The position numbers and the translations under genes were made by a program. Below, one piece after another: positions 1 to 13,209 of a DNA stretch of 64,000 nucleotides (the stretch's first letter is position 1; each line of letters starts with the position of its first letter). The notes under the pieces are model-generated. The model was not told the DNA's origin. It searched no databases and saw nothing but the letters and a program-made list of their open reading frames with translations. Origin of the DNA: Paraphysoderma sedebokerense (taxonomy: Eukaryota > Blastocladiomycota > Physodermatomycetes > Physodermatales > Physodermataceae); contig JAHLJZ010000001.1 of NCBI GenBank assembly GCA_025602915.1, positions 434,001 to 498,000 on the forward strand, written 5' to 3'.

Positions 1-1141
<1,141 letters not shown>

Positions 1142-2010
1142 TATGTACGATAGTGCAGGTGTCTTTCAGATGTATATTGGGATGACGAATTCAAAAATGA
1201 TCGAGGACGGAATGTTGTACTGTCTGTGTGCGCAATTCGACTTTGAGAGGAAGCGAACAGACTCGTTCACCAGGCCGATTTCCGTTCACTCGTTCACCCC
1301 ATCATTTTTGCTCATCAGAAGACATGGTCCCATTTGCGATCAAAAAACATAATATAATGAGATATATCAACCATGGACATTTTTCTAAAGTGAAGTGAAA
1401 ATAATGTCGGCATGAGTTACTGATTGGTGTTGATCTTACATTAGCCAAATTCTTTTCAAAAATCTCATTTGCACATTCTATCTCTGCAACTGTGATAAAA
1501 ATGGCATCTGATACATCAAGGCAAGATTGGCATTGCCGGCATGCTGTGCAAGTTAAGCAGAATAGAAATAAGGACGCCCGTGAAAGAATTCAGGTGCATA
1601 CAAGCAGAGACTAAAAATTCTGCACGTCCACCCACGCCAGGCCTCACTCATGAATTTTCTTAATCGGGACGACATTCCTCAGGGACACTTGGTTCTTTTA
1701 GAGTCGTCTGAGGCGATTGGGCGGCTTACGGAGGGCTTGTAGGACAGATAGAGTGCGGGGATAGAGCGGGCGGACCTTCCGTTCTCTTTCTTCCTTTGGA
1801 TACCAGAATGATTCCAGCCACCTGCCTCGCGTTCCACTCTGCGCAGGTTACACAGCCATGAAAGGGAAATCGCTGCAAACGTTTTCGATTCCATTCACAT
1901 CCCTCTGTCTTTTTTCTCTCGACTATTGAATGTATTTATAAGTCCGCTACCATACACCCATTAGATAGACACTTCCCTATTCCTACCCATTCCATTCCAA
2001 TTCCCCAAGC
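1142..2010. other. Divergent intergenic region, Rpt3 / acid phosphatase
   Basis: This 870 bp stretch lies between divergently transcribed genes and has no convincing coding exon. A TATA-like TATTTATAAG near 1930 sits about 80 bp before the phosphatase ATG. A 71-codon minus-strand frame (1679-1894) resembles no family I know. Confidence 0.6.
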
Positions 2011-3832
2011 ATGAAAAAGAACCGTCCCCGACTCACCCCCATAAAAATTGACCGTTCTTCAGTCTATGGGTTGCACTCTCCGGCCAGGGCATCCCCTTCG
2101 CTGCTGGCATCCCCCCGTCTCATTGCATCTTCCGTCGCAGCATCCCCATTGATTGCATCCATAAGTTCTCCTCGCTTTACTTCTTCCGGCATTTCTTCGC
2201 CCGCAGTGACCACCCCTTTGGTCGCAATTCACCAGCGACCCCTCGTCCCTCGTCGCTTGAGGTGTTGTCTGATAGTACCACTTTGTATCATGGCCGTTTT
2301 GTGGTCATTGACTGTTGCAATGAATTCTCGGCAATTTTCTTTCACATCGGTCGATTATCAGGCGGTCGTGTCGATTCTTGGATCTTGGAACGACACTTTG
2401 CCTGTAAACGGCACATATTGCGGCGCACCAACTCTCTCGGCCCCAAGCTATAGACCATTGACAGGTTACAACCTCTCAAAACTTGTCGTTGTCCATAGAC
2501 ATGGGGATAGATCCCCTGTTAACGTTATCCCTGACGATGTGCGTATGACTTGGGATTGCAAGAGCATGGTAGAATATTCATTCCTTCAGGATGAACCGCA
2601 TACGAATGGCTGGAATATGCAGAAGGCGCTGGTCGGCAGAAAAGTTGTGCGTATTGAAAATGAAATTTGGAAACCGAAAATGTGGGGTGGAAGTTGTCTC
2701 CAGGCGGAGCTAACCACGAAAGGCAGGGAGCACTTAATAGATTTCGGGTCTAATATACGCCAAATTTATGGTCAGTCGTCTTTCATTTCTTTTTCCACCA
2801 GACTTGTATTCACAGTGCCACTTCTCTGTTGTAGTTGATCGGCTCGGATTCTTACCATCCCAATACAATTCAAGCAACTTTCTACGTGTCCGTTCTACCG
2901 ACCTTCGTCGAACACTTCAGTCTGCGCAATCCTTCCTCGAAGGCTTATATCCTTACGACAGCAGATCGTCAAATCCTGAACCGATTCGCTTTCATACTCA
3001 TCCAATTGAAACGGACCCACTCCACTCCAATAAACTTTTCTTGTTTTGCCCAAAACTTGCCCACTTTCGGCGAACGCTGGAAAAGGATCCCGTATATCAG
3101 GCTTATCTGGCTGCTGCTACTGATTATATTAAATATGTCAATAAGATTGTTGGACCTGAAATATCCGATGACGAAGAGGAAGGTCAAGGGTTGCGTTTCT
3201 TTACCGACTTAGAAAAGATAACGACAGTTGGATCACATGTGGAGAATCTGATGTGTCGACACTGTTGGCATAAGAATCTTCCATGCAGAAATATACGTCG
3301 TAAAGGTTCATCTTCACCCATCAAACAATGCATCAATTCTACCGATATTGCACGATTGTACCTTTACAAATCTTTCGAATATTACTTCAAAGATTCGTAT
3401 TATCCCAATACACACGAAAAAGACATGATTCGGCTCCAAATTGGTCCGTTCTTACACGAACTTCGCTCCGTCTTATCCGAGCCTTCAAGTAAAGGACATT
3501 TATTTCACCACTTTTCAACACACGATGGTACGGTATCCCAGATCTTAGGCGCATTCCAAGCTCCAGTCGATATCCACACTTGGCCTTCTTACAGGGCAAA
3601 CTTGGTTTTCGAACTTTGGAAGAAGCCATTGTCTGACAACACGGAAAGTTCAAAAACGGGTGGTTACAATGCGGAATCCGTTGTTCGGGTCTTTTACAAC
3701 GGTCAGCCATTAAAAACGCCATGGTGTGACTTGGGTGAAGGATGTTCGATGAAGGACTTTATTAATTTTCTCGAGGATAAAATACCGAGATCGTGGGAGG
3801 AAGAGTGTCAATTAGACGTAGAATCTTTATGA
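2011..3832 (+). CDS. Histidine acid phosphatase, type II membrane-anchored
   Basis: Branch-2 histidine phosphatase that hydrolyses phosphomonoesters through a phosphohistidine intermediate. The catalytic RHGDRSP motif is at about residue 165 (VVVHRHGDRSPVN) and the proton-donor HD is in FSTHDGTVSQI. About 585 aa from two exons, 2011-2770 and 2835-3832, with a 64 bp intron (G|GTCAGT to TGTAG). The N-terminus is unusual: about 85 residues rich in Ser, Pro and Ala with repeated SPRLIAS-like words, then one hydrophobic segment (CCLIVPLCIMAVLW). This predicts a cytosolic tail and a lumenal or extracellular catalytic domain. The GQPLKTPWC near the end matches lysosomal/ACP2-like and lysophosphatidate phosphatases, so the substrate is not settled. 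Confidence 0.9.
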
Positions 3833-5036
3833 AATTGAAAATAATTATTTTAATTTGCATAGTATAGCGAACTAATGTGATGGAAGTCGGAGTACTTTCA
3901 AAATTGTATAATATATCGTAATTTATTAACCGTTGCACTCACAACACCTTTGCTTTCACCTGTCCTTTCCCCCGTAACAACTCGGCTTACTTCCGCGGCA
4001 ATCATCATGCCGCATAGTCGCTTCTTAAGGCATCCGGTGAGGGTGGTAAATATCTACAAACGGCGTCAGGTCAATCTCTGAAATTTCTAATGCTGGTGAT
4101 TTCAAGTGATCTGCAAAATGTCGGCCAGAATGGAAACTAATAATGGACAACTGTTCTGGGGAGACTCGTGTAGGGTTCAATACAATATTATCACCATGAG
4201 ATTATTTGATAATCAATTATGTACTTGACGGAACCTGCTTGTAGCCGAATATTCACCATCTTAGCACATCACTTGTTGTGAAAATAAAGAATATAAAATT
4301 AGACGTCTCAATTATTTGAATCAATTGTGTTGACAGAAACTTGAGCAATTCATCGAATATCTTTTCTTGCGAATCTTTCACCCTTGATATTATCCTTTAT
4401 TCGCTGTTTTCTGCTATTCCTTCATAATCCAATTTCGGCATCTTCATAATGATGGGCACAACTTTTAAACTACTTTGGATAACCAATCTCATCACGGACA
4501 GATTCAAAATGACATGGCAATCATATGAATTGTGAGATCGAACTCCAATACTTTCCATGACCTATATTCTGCAATTTTTCACAAGTGTTGTTTCATAAGC
4601 GATTGGCTTTTATCCTTCGCTTATCGTCTCATGACATTGCGGATGAGGAACTTGGTGGCAGAATAAATAATAATAAACGAATAATTTTAGCTGGCATGTA
4701 ACTCGGACTGCGGGTGTGCCGGGGATTGCCCCTTCGGAAAAATAAACCATCGGTTCTTGAATCTTGATAACCCTGTCGTTGTCGGAGGGCAACGTTGATG
4801 CATGGGTTCCAAGGTCAATTAATACCACAACGTGTCTCCTTGTTCCAGGTCACCCTCGCCTCCGCCATCATGAAGTTACGCGGTGATAATAGGAAACTGT
4901 TCCGTTTTTTTTCAAATCAACGCCCATATTCAACGCTAGGGAACAATGGCGTTTCGGAGAGTGATCTTGCAGAGGAAAGCCTAAAATAGCCAGGGATCAC
5001 CTAACATTCTTCAACATCTGCTCCTCAGTTCTCGCT
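3833..5036. other. Intergenic region after the phosphatase
   Basis: This 1.2 kb AT-rich stretch separates two same-strand genes and holds the phosphatase 3' UTR and the promoter of the catalase-like gene. The short frames at 4610-4828 (minus) and 4795-4989 (plus) have no recognisable domain, and I see no repeat or RNA gene. Confidence 0.6.
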
Positions 5037-6214
5037 ATGGTCCTCGGAAACAAATCTGTCGTAACCGCTGTCTGCGCTCTTGCTGTGTTCTTGGCAGTTG
5101 CCTTGACCGATTCATCAAGCTATGAATCCCTCTCTGCCAGTCAAAAACTAAAATACCTTTGGGACGACAAAATCACAAAGAACCCTGCCGATTTCAACCC
5201 TAGTTTTATGAACCCTCTCAAGGCGCTAGCTCTTACCTTGTGGTTCGATATGAATAAATCCTTCGATGTAGTTACCGATGAAATGCCAAAGGGTAGAAGC
5301 AAGGGAATCCACAGCTCTGGCGCTACCGGAAAGATTGAGTGGGTCCCCGCGGAGAACAAGTACTCTGGTGTTTTCCAGAGTGGCGGTGAAGGCATTATGA
5401 GAATGAGTGCTGCCGTTGAGCCCAGCAAAGAAGGTACTGTTGTTGGATTGGCCGTGAAAATCCTCAGAAATGGAGTGTCATCGGCTAATACTTTTGCCAT
5501 GGTTAAACTTGACGTGAGTAGTTCTGGTCAATGCGACGCCCTTCCTTTTTTTTCCACTATCCAGCTAATCCCAATCATTTCTTGTGCAGCCACAACCATC
5601 GTATAATTTCTTCAAAAACAGTTACAGCAATATCCTTCCTGAAGAAATCAACGGTGTTCCTCTTAAAGTATTGGGCATGAAGTTCGATACAGCCTCAAAG
5701 TTCAAATTCCACCAAGGTCTTTCTGGAATGGCTTCCCATGATGTTAATGGAAAGGAAGCTCAACCAATCTCATTGCCGTACGTGACTAGTCGCTTGCCCT
5801 CTTTAATTATTGTAGCAGTATACCAAGATTCTTTTGTTCACATATTTTTTGTTTTCTTATTGCAGATTCCAACTCGTTTACGTTCCGAACCCCGAGTTGA
5901 CGCAAAGATTCCCTGATGAAATGCCCGCTGATCAACCCCCAACCCACTTCATCACTCAATTAGGAACCATCGAACCAGAAACCACCCTCTTCACCGTCTA
6001 TGCTGTGGAAACCCCGTACACTGGTGCTAGACCAGAGGGAGAAGTCGTCGGCAAGATCGTATTGAAAGAAAGATTCGTCAAGTCCCAATATGGAGACAAC
6101 ACCTTGTTCTTCAGACACACCAGATTCGAGAAAGACTTGGAACTCACCGATAATTTCAATAAGAAATTTACAAAGCAGATTAAATCAAACAAGCAAAGTA
6201 AAGTAGAAAATTAG
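5037..6214 (+). CDS. Secreted catalase-like fold protein
   Basis: About 337 aa from three exons, 5037-5513, 5590-5777 and 5866-6214 (introns 76 and 88 bp). It opens with a clear signal peptide (VVTAVCALAVFLAVALT). The body resembles the catalase-like superfamily: KGIHSSGATGKIEW matches the region with the distal catalytic His, GIMRMSAAVEPS and GLAVKILR match the next two strands, SANTFAMVKLDPQPS matches the conserved Asn region, and the C-terminal part has NTLFFRHTRFEKDL. I see no RxFxY heme-tyrosine motif, and the protein is shorter than true catalases (about 480 aa or more). Heme binding and peroxide activity are therefore unproven. Family call is by remembered pattern only. Confidence 0.65.
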
Positions 6215-6426
6215 ATGATAGATTTAGACAATTATTCCAAAATATGCACTGATAAACTTGTCGCAAGAAATGTAAACAAGTAGATGTATTAATACTATTT
6301 TACAATATGAGTTAAAAAAAATCGGCCTTGCATCAACTCCAATAATTTAGTTAACATACAGTGTCCTTTTATCGTTCAAGGAAAGGATATCAATGCATAA
6401 AATCCAAGGTTGTTTGAATTATGTAT

Positions 6427-7334
6427 TTAATTTAAGCTGTCCTTTATTCGCATCAATTCGAGAACTCGCTTCTCCAACGCAAAAAGATGGTGATCATGGG
6501 CATTCGGAACCAACTCTCTCGTAGCCTTGGCTAGATTAAGGAGGTACTCGACATTCGGTCCACTTGGTCCTGAAGGCGGAATCAAAGTCAGCATTGACGC
6601 AAACGTTGGCATCTCAAAAGGGCAAACCGATATATAGATTTGTAAAGTACAAACCAATACTCTCAAATATCTGTTGTGCGATGTGCTCGACCTTTGCATA
6701 TCCCAAAAACGCTTCGTTTTTCGTTGTCCCGATATAGCAAATTGCATTAGCGACGATTGGCTCGTCATCATCCACATCCTTATATACGTTTACATAATGA
6801 ATAGAATAACCGTTCTAGTGATTTGAAGAAAGTCCAAAATTCACTTAGTCAATGAGTTAACGTAATGTGCTATAGAGTTTTGCTGAAGGCTCACCTTTTC
6901 TCGAAAGTCGAGGTGCTTCTTCACATCTTCGATATGTTCATCCGCAATTTTGTAGGCCATTCCCCAACAAACTATATCATCTGGTTCCCTGAAATCATCT
7001 TCCATTTGTTTCCATTCTTCATATGGAATCAATGTAACAACTCTTCCCGGTTTTTCTGGCGTCCCACGATGATCGTGAGAACCTTGAAAAAACCGCCGAA
7101 CATATCCTCTAATAAAGCCCGGTACTCTATGGATATAACAAGTGGATTGAGATGCTACGAGCTTATAAAAGCTAGGACTTAATCAAATCGATGATAAAAA
7201 CCTACCTTTCAGAGTATGGAAAGTCCACCTACAAATTAACTGCAGTCAGCGGATTTTGAATGAAACGAGAAGTCGGAATGTGTACAGAATGACCTTGCCT
7301 TCCAAATTAGAGATCCGTATCCAAATATCCACAT
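6427..7334 (-). CDS. Glutathione-specific gamma-glutamylcyclotransferase (ChaC family)
   Basis: Splits glutathione into 5-oxoproline and Cys-Gly in the cytosol. About 197 aa from five exons: 7334-7299, 7228-7206, 7126-6895, 6814-6655 and 6569-6427. The start MWIFGYGSLIWK is the ChaC signature; it is followed by VDFPY as in human CHAC2, then RRFFQGSHDHRGTPEKPGRVVTL, LDFREK|NGY (the catalytic Glu region) and SIGPSGPNVEYL. Exon 1 ends AAG with a GC dinucleotide (GCAAGG) at the donor. Only this GC-AG splice joins WK to VDFPY in frame, so I accept a non-canonical donor. It is divergent from eIF3b. Confidence 0.93.
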
Positions 7335-7872
7335 CGTACTCGTCAAGAAATCAGTGAAGTCAATGATCCAATATCATTCCCTGTTCAAAAAAGGACGCAA
7401 GAGATTCCCTCCCGTGTCCGACACGTCGTATATACAGGACAGTGGACACGTCCCTTGACTTCTGTCATTACAACGCATATAAGGGGAATTCAAGAATGCA
7501 AACAGCTCCTAATACATCATGCATTTGAAAGTGTACGTTTGATGTAGTAAAAGCACATTATTCGGCTGAGGTGATTCAAGTTACCTCAACTACGCCACTG
7601 TTCGATCAAAGGCAGTTATTCTCAGCAAACTTCCAAGGAAATAATATTTAATCTACGGCAGGCCTATAATGTATTACTTCATTTTCATTAGACACTATCT
7701 AGCAAGATCTAGGAAGTATCTATCATTACCCTTACGAATATTGAACCCACCTTGGAACCGATCACGTGCTGATTACCATGGCGATGGTTTCCGTCGTAAT
7801 TATTCGTGTTTGTTTGGCGGTACGAAAACCATTCCTCGTAACTACCTTTTAGAGAATTATATCCAATCCATA
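7335..7872. promoter_or_regulatory. Divergent promoter region, ChaC / eIF3b
   Basis: About 540 bp between two divergent genes. The word GACACGTC occurs twice 25 bp apart (7420-7427, 7445-7452), and a CACGTG E-box lies at 7763-7768, about 105 bp before the eIF3b ATG. The frame entering eIF3b is open from 7669, but I take the ATG at 7873 because family-like acidic sequence starts there. Confidence 0.5.
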
Positions 7873-10563
7873 ATGCCTTCCCATATTGATCCAATCGCCA
7901 TAGCCGAGAGCGTACCATTTGAAATCGACGATACCGATGACGATGCCCTCGATCAGTTTATTGATTATAGCGACATCGAAGCTACTTATCAAGTCACCAA
8001 TGAACACGATTTTGACAACATCCTTGTAGTTGATAATGTCCCCATTGTTGATGAATCTAAAAAGGACAAGTTGTTGGCAGTTTTAAAAAAACGATTTGGT
8101 GCTGTTAAAGTCAACATTAAAGACGATGGAATGACTATGCCGATGGCCGAGGATCCGAAGACTAAGAAAATGATGTCTAAAGGGTACTAAGTTCATTGCC
8201 CAGGATTCAGTTTCAACAACGTTCCCGGTCTGACATATGTCTTTTTATGCGTTGCTATATAGATTTCTCTTTGTTGAGTTCGAATCTCCTCAAGATGCTG
8301 AAAGAGCTCTAAAGACGATGCAAGGCCATGCTCTTGATAAAAACCATTCACTCTTTCTCAACAAGTTCACTGACGTCTCGGAATTCGCAGACGTAGAGGA
8401 AGAGTGGGATGAGCTCGCCGCCGTAGGAGAGGAGAAGGCTTTTGTTGAGAAGGAATATCTCAAAAATTGGTTGATGGATCCTCGAGCAAGAGATCAGTTT
8501 GTCGTTGTTGAACGTGATAGAGTTTCTATTGCATGGAATAACAAGAGCGACAACTTAGAAGTCTCCTACTCTAGAGAGGTTTGCTGATTCTTAATTTGAC
8601 TCTCCTTTAAGCTGGAAATTCACCGTGAAATCTACAACAGAACTGGAGTGAAGGTTGGGTCTCTTGGTCTCCACGAGGAAGCTATCTCGCCACCTTCCAT
8701 CGTCTCGGTATTGCTCTCTGGGGTGGACCAAAGTTCGCGAAAATTGATCGGTTTATGCATCCGTTCGTCCAGTTTATGGAGTTTTCTCCCTGTGAAAAAT
8801 ATTTGGTGACCATGTCCGCTCAACCTCTGCCTGCTCCTACACCGAACGCCCCATGGACTCTTGAATCCGTTGGCCATACGATTTGTGTGTGGGACATCGC
8901 GACCGGCGCATTAGCTCGTACGTTCCCTCCAGCTACTCCTAGTGCTGATGCGGAAAATCGACCTCCTGTTGAGTGGCCAGTTTTCAAATGGTCTTGGGAT
9001 GACAAATATTTCGCCAGATTGGTCCCAGGGGAAAAGATTGCAGTTTATGAGACCCCTAGCATGGGTCTTGTTGACAAGAAATCAATCTCACTTCCTGGTG
9101 TTACCGCCTTCGAGTGGGCTCCTTACAAGCCCGACCCAGAGGAAGAGGATGAGCAGATTGATCCCAAAAAGAAAGCTCAAAAGAAAACTCGCCAGTATCC
9201 TTATATGATTGCTTACTACGTACCACCCAAAGGAAATGATCAACCTGCTCAGTTGGGTCTTATGTCAATTCCACAAAGACAAACCATTCGACAGAAGCAA
9301 GTTTTCTATGTCACTGGCGTACGTATGATTCACCTTCACGTTCTATCATAGTGATGATACTCATTCGAATTCCATAGTGCCGCATTCATTTCCAAGATAA
9401 CGGAGACTACCTCATTTTCTCCTTACAAAGGACAAACCGTACTGGGAAATCATTGTACCATTCTCTTGAGTCATTCCGTCTTAAAGAAAAAGATTTTCCC
9501 TCCGACACTGTTGAAATTCAAGAGATGCTTGTTGCATTTTCTTGGGAGCCAAGTGGCAGCCGCTTTGCGGTCATCACAACATCGGATCAAGTTCCTCCTG
9601 GCGGCGATATGAAAGCTATTCTTGGGGGAACTGTTGGAAAGATGGGTGTTTCATTTTATGAAGTTGAAGGAGCTCAAGAGAAACGTAAGGGTGGTAAAAC
9701 TGAAGTTGTCAATCCTGGTGGCGTCAAACTCTTGAGTAAGTTGTGAGGATGCTCACATTTGATCTATGTCCATTTCACTAACGACCCGTTCTTCTAGAAT
9801 CCATCGATAGAAAATCTGTAAACTCTCTTTTCTGGTCTCCTAAGGGCCGATTTATTGTTTTGGCTGGGCTCCGTAATCTCACTTCCGGTGAATTGGAATT
9901 CTGGGACCTGAACGCTGCGGATGGTTCCGGTCAAGTCACAACCACTCAGACAACCTCTGCTGGTATCAACATTATTTCAAAGAAGGAAGTTGAGCCAATA
10001 CAGATGATCGGAAGCGCGGAACACTATGCTGCTGGACAAGTTATGTGGGATCCAACGGGCAGATACGTTATGACTGCTGTTACGTACTTCATGAGACAGG
10101 TACATCATTGTTCGTTCAGTTTTCAAATCTTTGGTTAACTTTCTAACTTCATCGAATTCAGATGGACAATGCTTTCAACATTTGGGATTTCAAGGGCGCT
10201 CTTCTCAGTCGCTATAACGCCGACCATCTCAAGCAAGTTTCTTGGCGTCCTCGACCTCTGACACTTCTCACGAAGCAGAAACAAAAGCAAATTCGCCGTA
10301 CCCTTAAGGAATATTCCAAGGAATTCGAAGAAGAAGATGCCAGTGCGTCATTCGCTCTTTCTGAAGCAGAGCTTGCAGAACGCAAGAGATTGATTGATGA
10401 GTGGTATGCTTGGAGACGCACCGTTGAAAAAGAACATAAGAATCAAAAAATGCAAAGACGAAAGATTCGCCATGGAGCGGAAAGCGATGATGAGGGCGAG
10501 GAGAATGAAGTAGAAGAATTGGTCGAAGAAGTTGTTGAAGAGACAGAAGAAATTGTTGATTAG
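7873..10563 (+). CDS. PRT1: Eukaryotic translation initiation factor 3 subunit b (Prt1)
   Basis: Core scaffold of eIF3 that binds the 40S subunit and eIF3a, g and i. About 788 aa from six exons: 7873-8183, 8263-8578, 8641-9318, 9378-9735, 9798-10099 and 10162-10563 (introns 59-79 bp). Domains in order: acidic N-terminus; RRM (DNILVVDNVPIVDESK to KG|FLFVEFESPQDAERALK); a nine-bladed propeller region with WSPRGSYLATFHRLGIALWGG, FSPCEKYLVTMS, AFSWEPSGSRFAV and SLFWSPKGRFIVLAGL; then WRPRP and a charged C-terminal helix with WYAWRRTVE and an acidic tail. Frame is continuous across all five introns. Identification is very secure. Confidence 0.97.
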
Positions 10564-10702
10564 ACTTTTTTTCGTGTTATATTAGGAATTAATATATTCA
10601 GGATGTATTAGCGCAGGATTTATACTATCAAAATCAAAAAGTATTAATTGCTATTCTGCAAGCATATCTCGCTGATCTTTAGTCATCTTGCAAAGTCTTA
10701 TT

Positions 10703-12018
10703 TTATCCCGAAAAGATGGCAGTAATTTCTCCAAAGATATTTCCAACACTATGAATGAATGGCAAAAATATTCCTGTCTCACTGCTACGGGATCTCGCAT
10801 TATCATACCTGGGTTCATCCTCAGTCTGCGAATGTACGGATGAGCATGAGCTTAGAGTAGAGCTCCAGTCATTTGCTTCCTCCACCTCGATATCAGAGAT
10901 AGCTGAATATTCAGTTGTCAGATCCTCGTATTCGGAAGCTGTCGCTTCGAGCGATGAACAATATCCGGAGGATTCGACAATATTTATAGATTTAACTTGC
11001 TCGTCTGCCAATCTTGGCGCGACATTTTCAGGTTGTTGCTGCTCTACACCTTTAGACGAATCCGCGATTGCTTCAAACTTGCCGTCTTCATTGAGAGTCA
11101 CTGATACTTGATTCCAGTGACCACATGTATGACAGGAAAATCCTACATTCTTGACATGATTTCCTTGTGCTGATCCAACTTCATCGTCATCAGATTCAAA
11201 AGTGAGATCGATGACTGTTTTTGGTTGGATTTCAGAAGACACCGGTCCCGCATTTTGCTCTAATCCAAGATAAATACAATCAAGAGTTGCACGGTCGGCT
11301 GCGAACTAATATAACGGATCTTTGAAAAGCAGAATGAAGACCAGTACTAACCTTCGAACAAATGTACATTGGAGCTGTTGCCGCAATCAGCAGAGAAGGA
11401 ATCCGCCGGAAAATCTACCAAAGAAAATCATGGTCAACGGAGAAGATATGGACAGTTGAAGCAAACAGCACAGTGGGTGGAGATTTGGAAAATTTGTGCT
11501 AACCTCCGTCGTCGAATTCACTTATCTCAGGACTGGAAGATATTATCCGTTCCTCCGACGTATTCAGCATTTGAAAGGTTCCACTTGATTCTTTTTGCCC
11601 AAACCGAAAAGTAAGGTTGCGTATTACAGAGAAGACCCAGATGTAACGAAGGCAAGAATAGATACCTCCTACATCACAATTTTCGGAATAGTAATTCATC
11701 GATTGCTCAAAACTCTCGAACACTGAGTCTGTATTTGAAAGTTCAGGCGGGACAACTTCGAAATCTTTAAAAGAATGGAACAATAAGAGATTGAGATAAA
11801 AATTGCCTGAAGCGCGACCTAAGGAAGCGAACTGAACCTGAATTAAGTTTCTTTGCCGGACGAGTGTCCAATTCGTCCCAAATACATTGCCTCTTTCCTT
11901 TGACGGTGGAATTTAATTCAGCCAAACTGAACATGTCGATGAAATATGTCTTTGCGTAACAGGGCCAGTCAGGGAATTGGATAAGGTAAGTAGTACCCAG
12001 AGGTTCATAGCCCAACAT
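10703..12018 (-). CDS. Uncharacterised acidic, Ser-rich protein with SUMO-interaction-like motif
   Basis: I do not recognise this family. Reading leftward, five exons can be joined in frame: 12018-11838, from 11764 (DFEVVPPEL..), an exon with GTFQMLNTSEERI, a short one (DFPADSFSADCG) and a last one ending at 10703. The total is roughly 330 aa. The last exon holds TVIDLTFESDDDE, a hydrophobic core followed by acids as in SUMO-interacting motifs, and a possible metal-binding pair CHTCGHW. The C-terminus is weakly hydrophobic (GIFLPFIHSVGNIFG). Exon joins rest on frame and splice sites without homology, so the model is tentative. It is convergent with eIF3b, 139 bp apart. Confidence 0.55.
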
Positions 12019-12148
12019 GTGACGTCATTGAAAATATTTGAACCAAAGGTCCGGCCTTTATTCTCAGATTTATCAGTTTAACTCATAATAATAATAACAT
12101 TATGCAAAATTTCATAGACACAATAAAATAATTATTTCAGCGACAGAT

Positions 12149-12721
12149 CTAGACGAACAATACAGCTGCCGCACCAACAAAACCACCAATAACCACATTG
12201 CTAACTGCAAATCGAGAGAATGCAGACGAAGGTTGTTGTGAGTTCTGTTGAGTCACATCCGATTGTGGAGTAGCACCAGGATCAGGATTAGCTGATTGAT
12301 CGGGTGTGGGAGTACTAGTGGGCACCCCAAATCCAGAGGATGTAGAACTTGCACCAGCAGGGACGGAGTTGTATTCGTTTGATCCAGGGATTAGTTTACC
12401 GTTTTCGTCCAAGTATCCAAATTCCTCACATTCAGCATCTGGAACATCCGTGTAGTAGGCTATTAATAAATTTTACATTAGAATATGTTTGCAAGTAACG
12501 CATGCCATTAACGAGTCCTTATACTCACTGCCATTGGGGGCGTCAGACCCATAGCCATAGGATTGTGGGCTGGATGAAGGGGAGGGATAGCTAGCGGCAG
12601 TAGACGAAGCCTGTTCCGGTACATTTGGCTGTTGATAAGATTCAGCATTGCCGTAAGAATAGTCGGCGACGGCCGTGGAGGCAAGGGCAAGAGTTGCAAG
12701 AATGGCGAGTTTAGAGTGCAT
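12149..12721 (-). CDS. Small secreted Ser/Pro/Tyr-rich protein with hydrophobic C-terminus
   Basis: About 167 aa from two exons, 12721-12529 and 12459-12149 (69 bp intron, A|GTGAGT). It starts with a signal peptide (KLAILATLALASTAVA), followed by a low-complexity Ser/Pro/Tyr/Gln stretch, an ordered-looking patch (YYTDVPDAECEEFGYLDENG) and a second Ser/Pro/Thr/Gln stretch. It ends in a hydrophobic segment (VVIGGFVGAAAVLFV) that reaches the very last residue. That layout fits a GPI-anchored cell-surface protein, with processing near the Ser-rich region before the tail. No catalytic domain is visible. Confidence 0.75.
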
Positions 12722-13209
12722 AGCGGCAAAAATCACACTATATGGGAAGTTCTAAAGTAAATAAAGATTTCTATAATGCTCTAAGAGAGGTATGGAAGAA
12801 GTCTGATGTGGAGAAGAGGGAGAGATACTGGAGAGATGCCGGGCCACAAGCATGATTGGCAGCTCAGCGATGCGTCCTCTTCCGATCCACTCGAATAATC
12901 GGTCGCGGTGCCTTGGTGCGCCCTACTGTCCAATCGGACGCGTCTCTGCCAGATTTGCCTATAAAACCGTTGTTGAACAAGGAGGGCGCATAGCGGCACT
13001 CAATCAACGATTGGCAGAAACCAAATGAGTTTCATTACCCTTGTTCAACGACAATTACTGAGCGCACAGCTGAGCACTAATCAACATTGATACACGGGTA
13101 ATGAGGCGTGCCATTTGCGGAAGTCTATTCGAAATTGAGCAACACAAAATCTGGCTATATACAAACAATGCTGATAATAAGATCTGTAGTATGTGACATG
13201 TATGATTAT
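12722..13209. other. Intergenic region with a small inverted repeat
   Basis: This 490 bp upstream region of the secreted protein contains GTTGAACAAGG near 12974 and its inverse CCTTGTTCAAC near 13040, about 55 bp apart. No coding exon is convincing here. Confidence 0.5.

Noticed and set aside
1679-1894. Possible small gene in the Rpt3/phosphatase spacer
   Set aside because: Low-information sequence, no homology, located in promoter DNA.
12508-12729. Second frame over the small secreted protein (Pro/Leu-rich)
   Set aside because: Shadow of the real gene, which has a signal peptide, a good intron and a continuing second exon.
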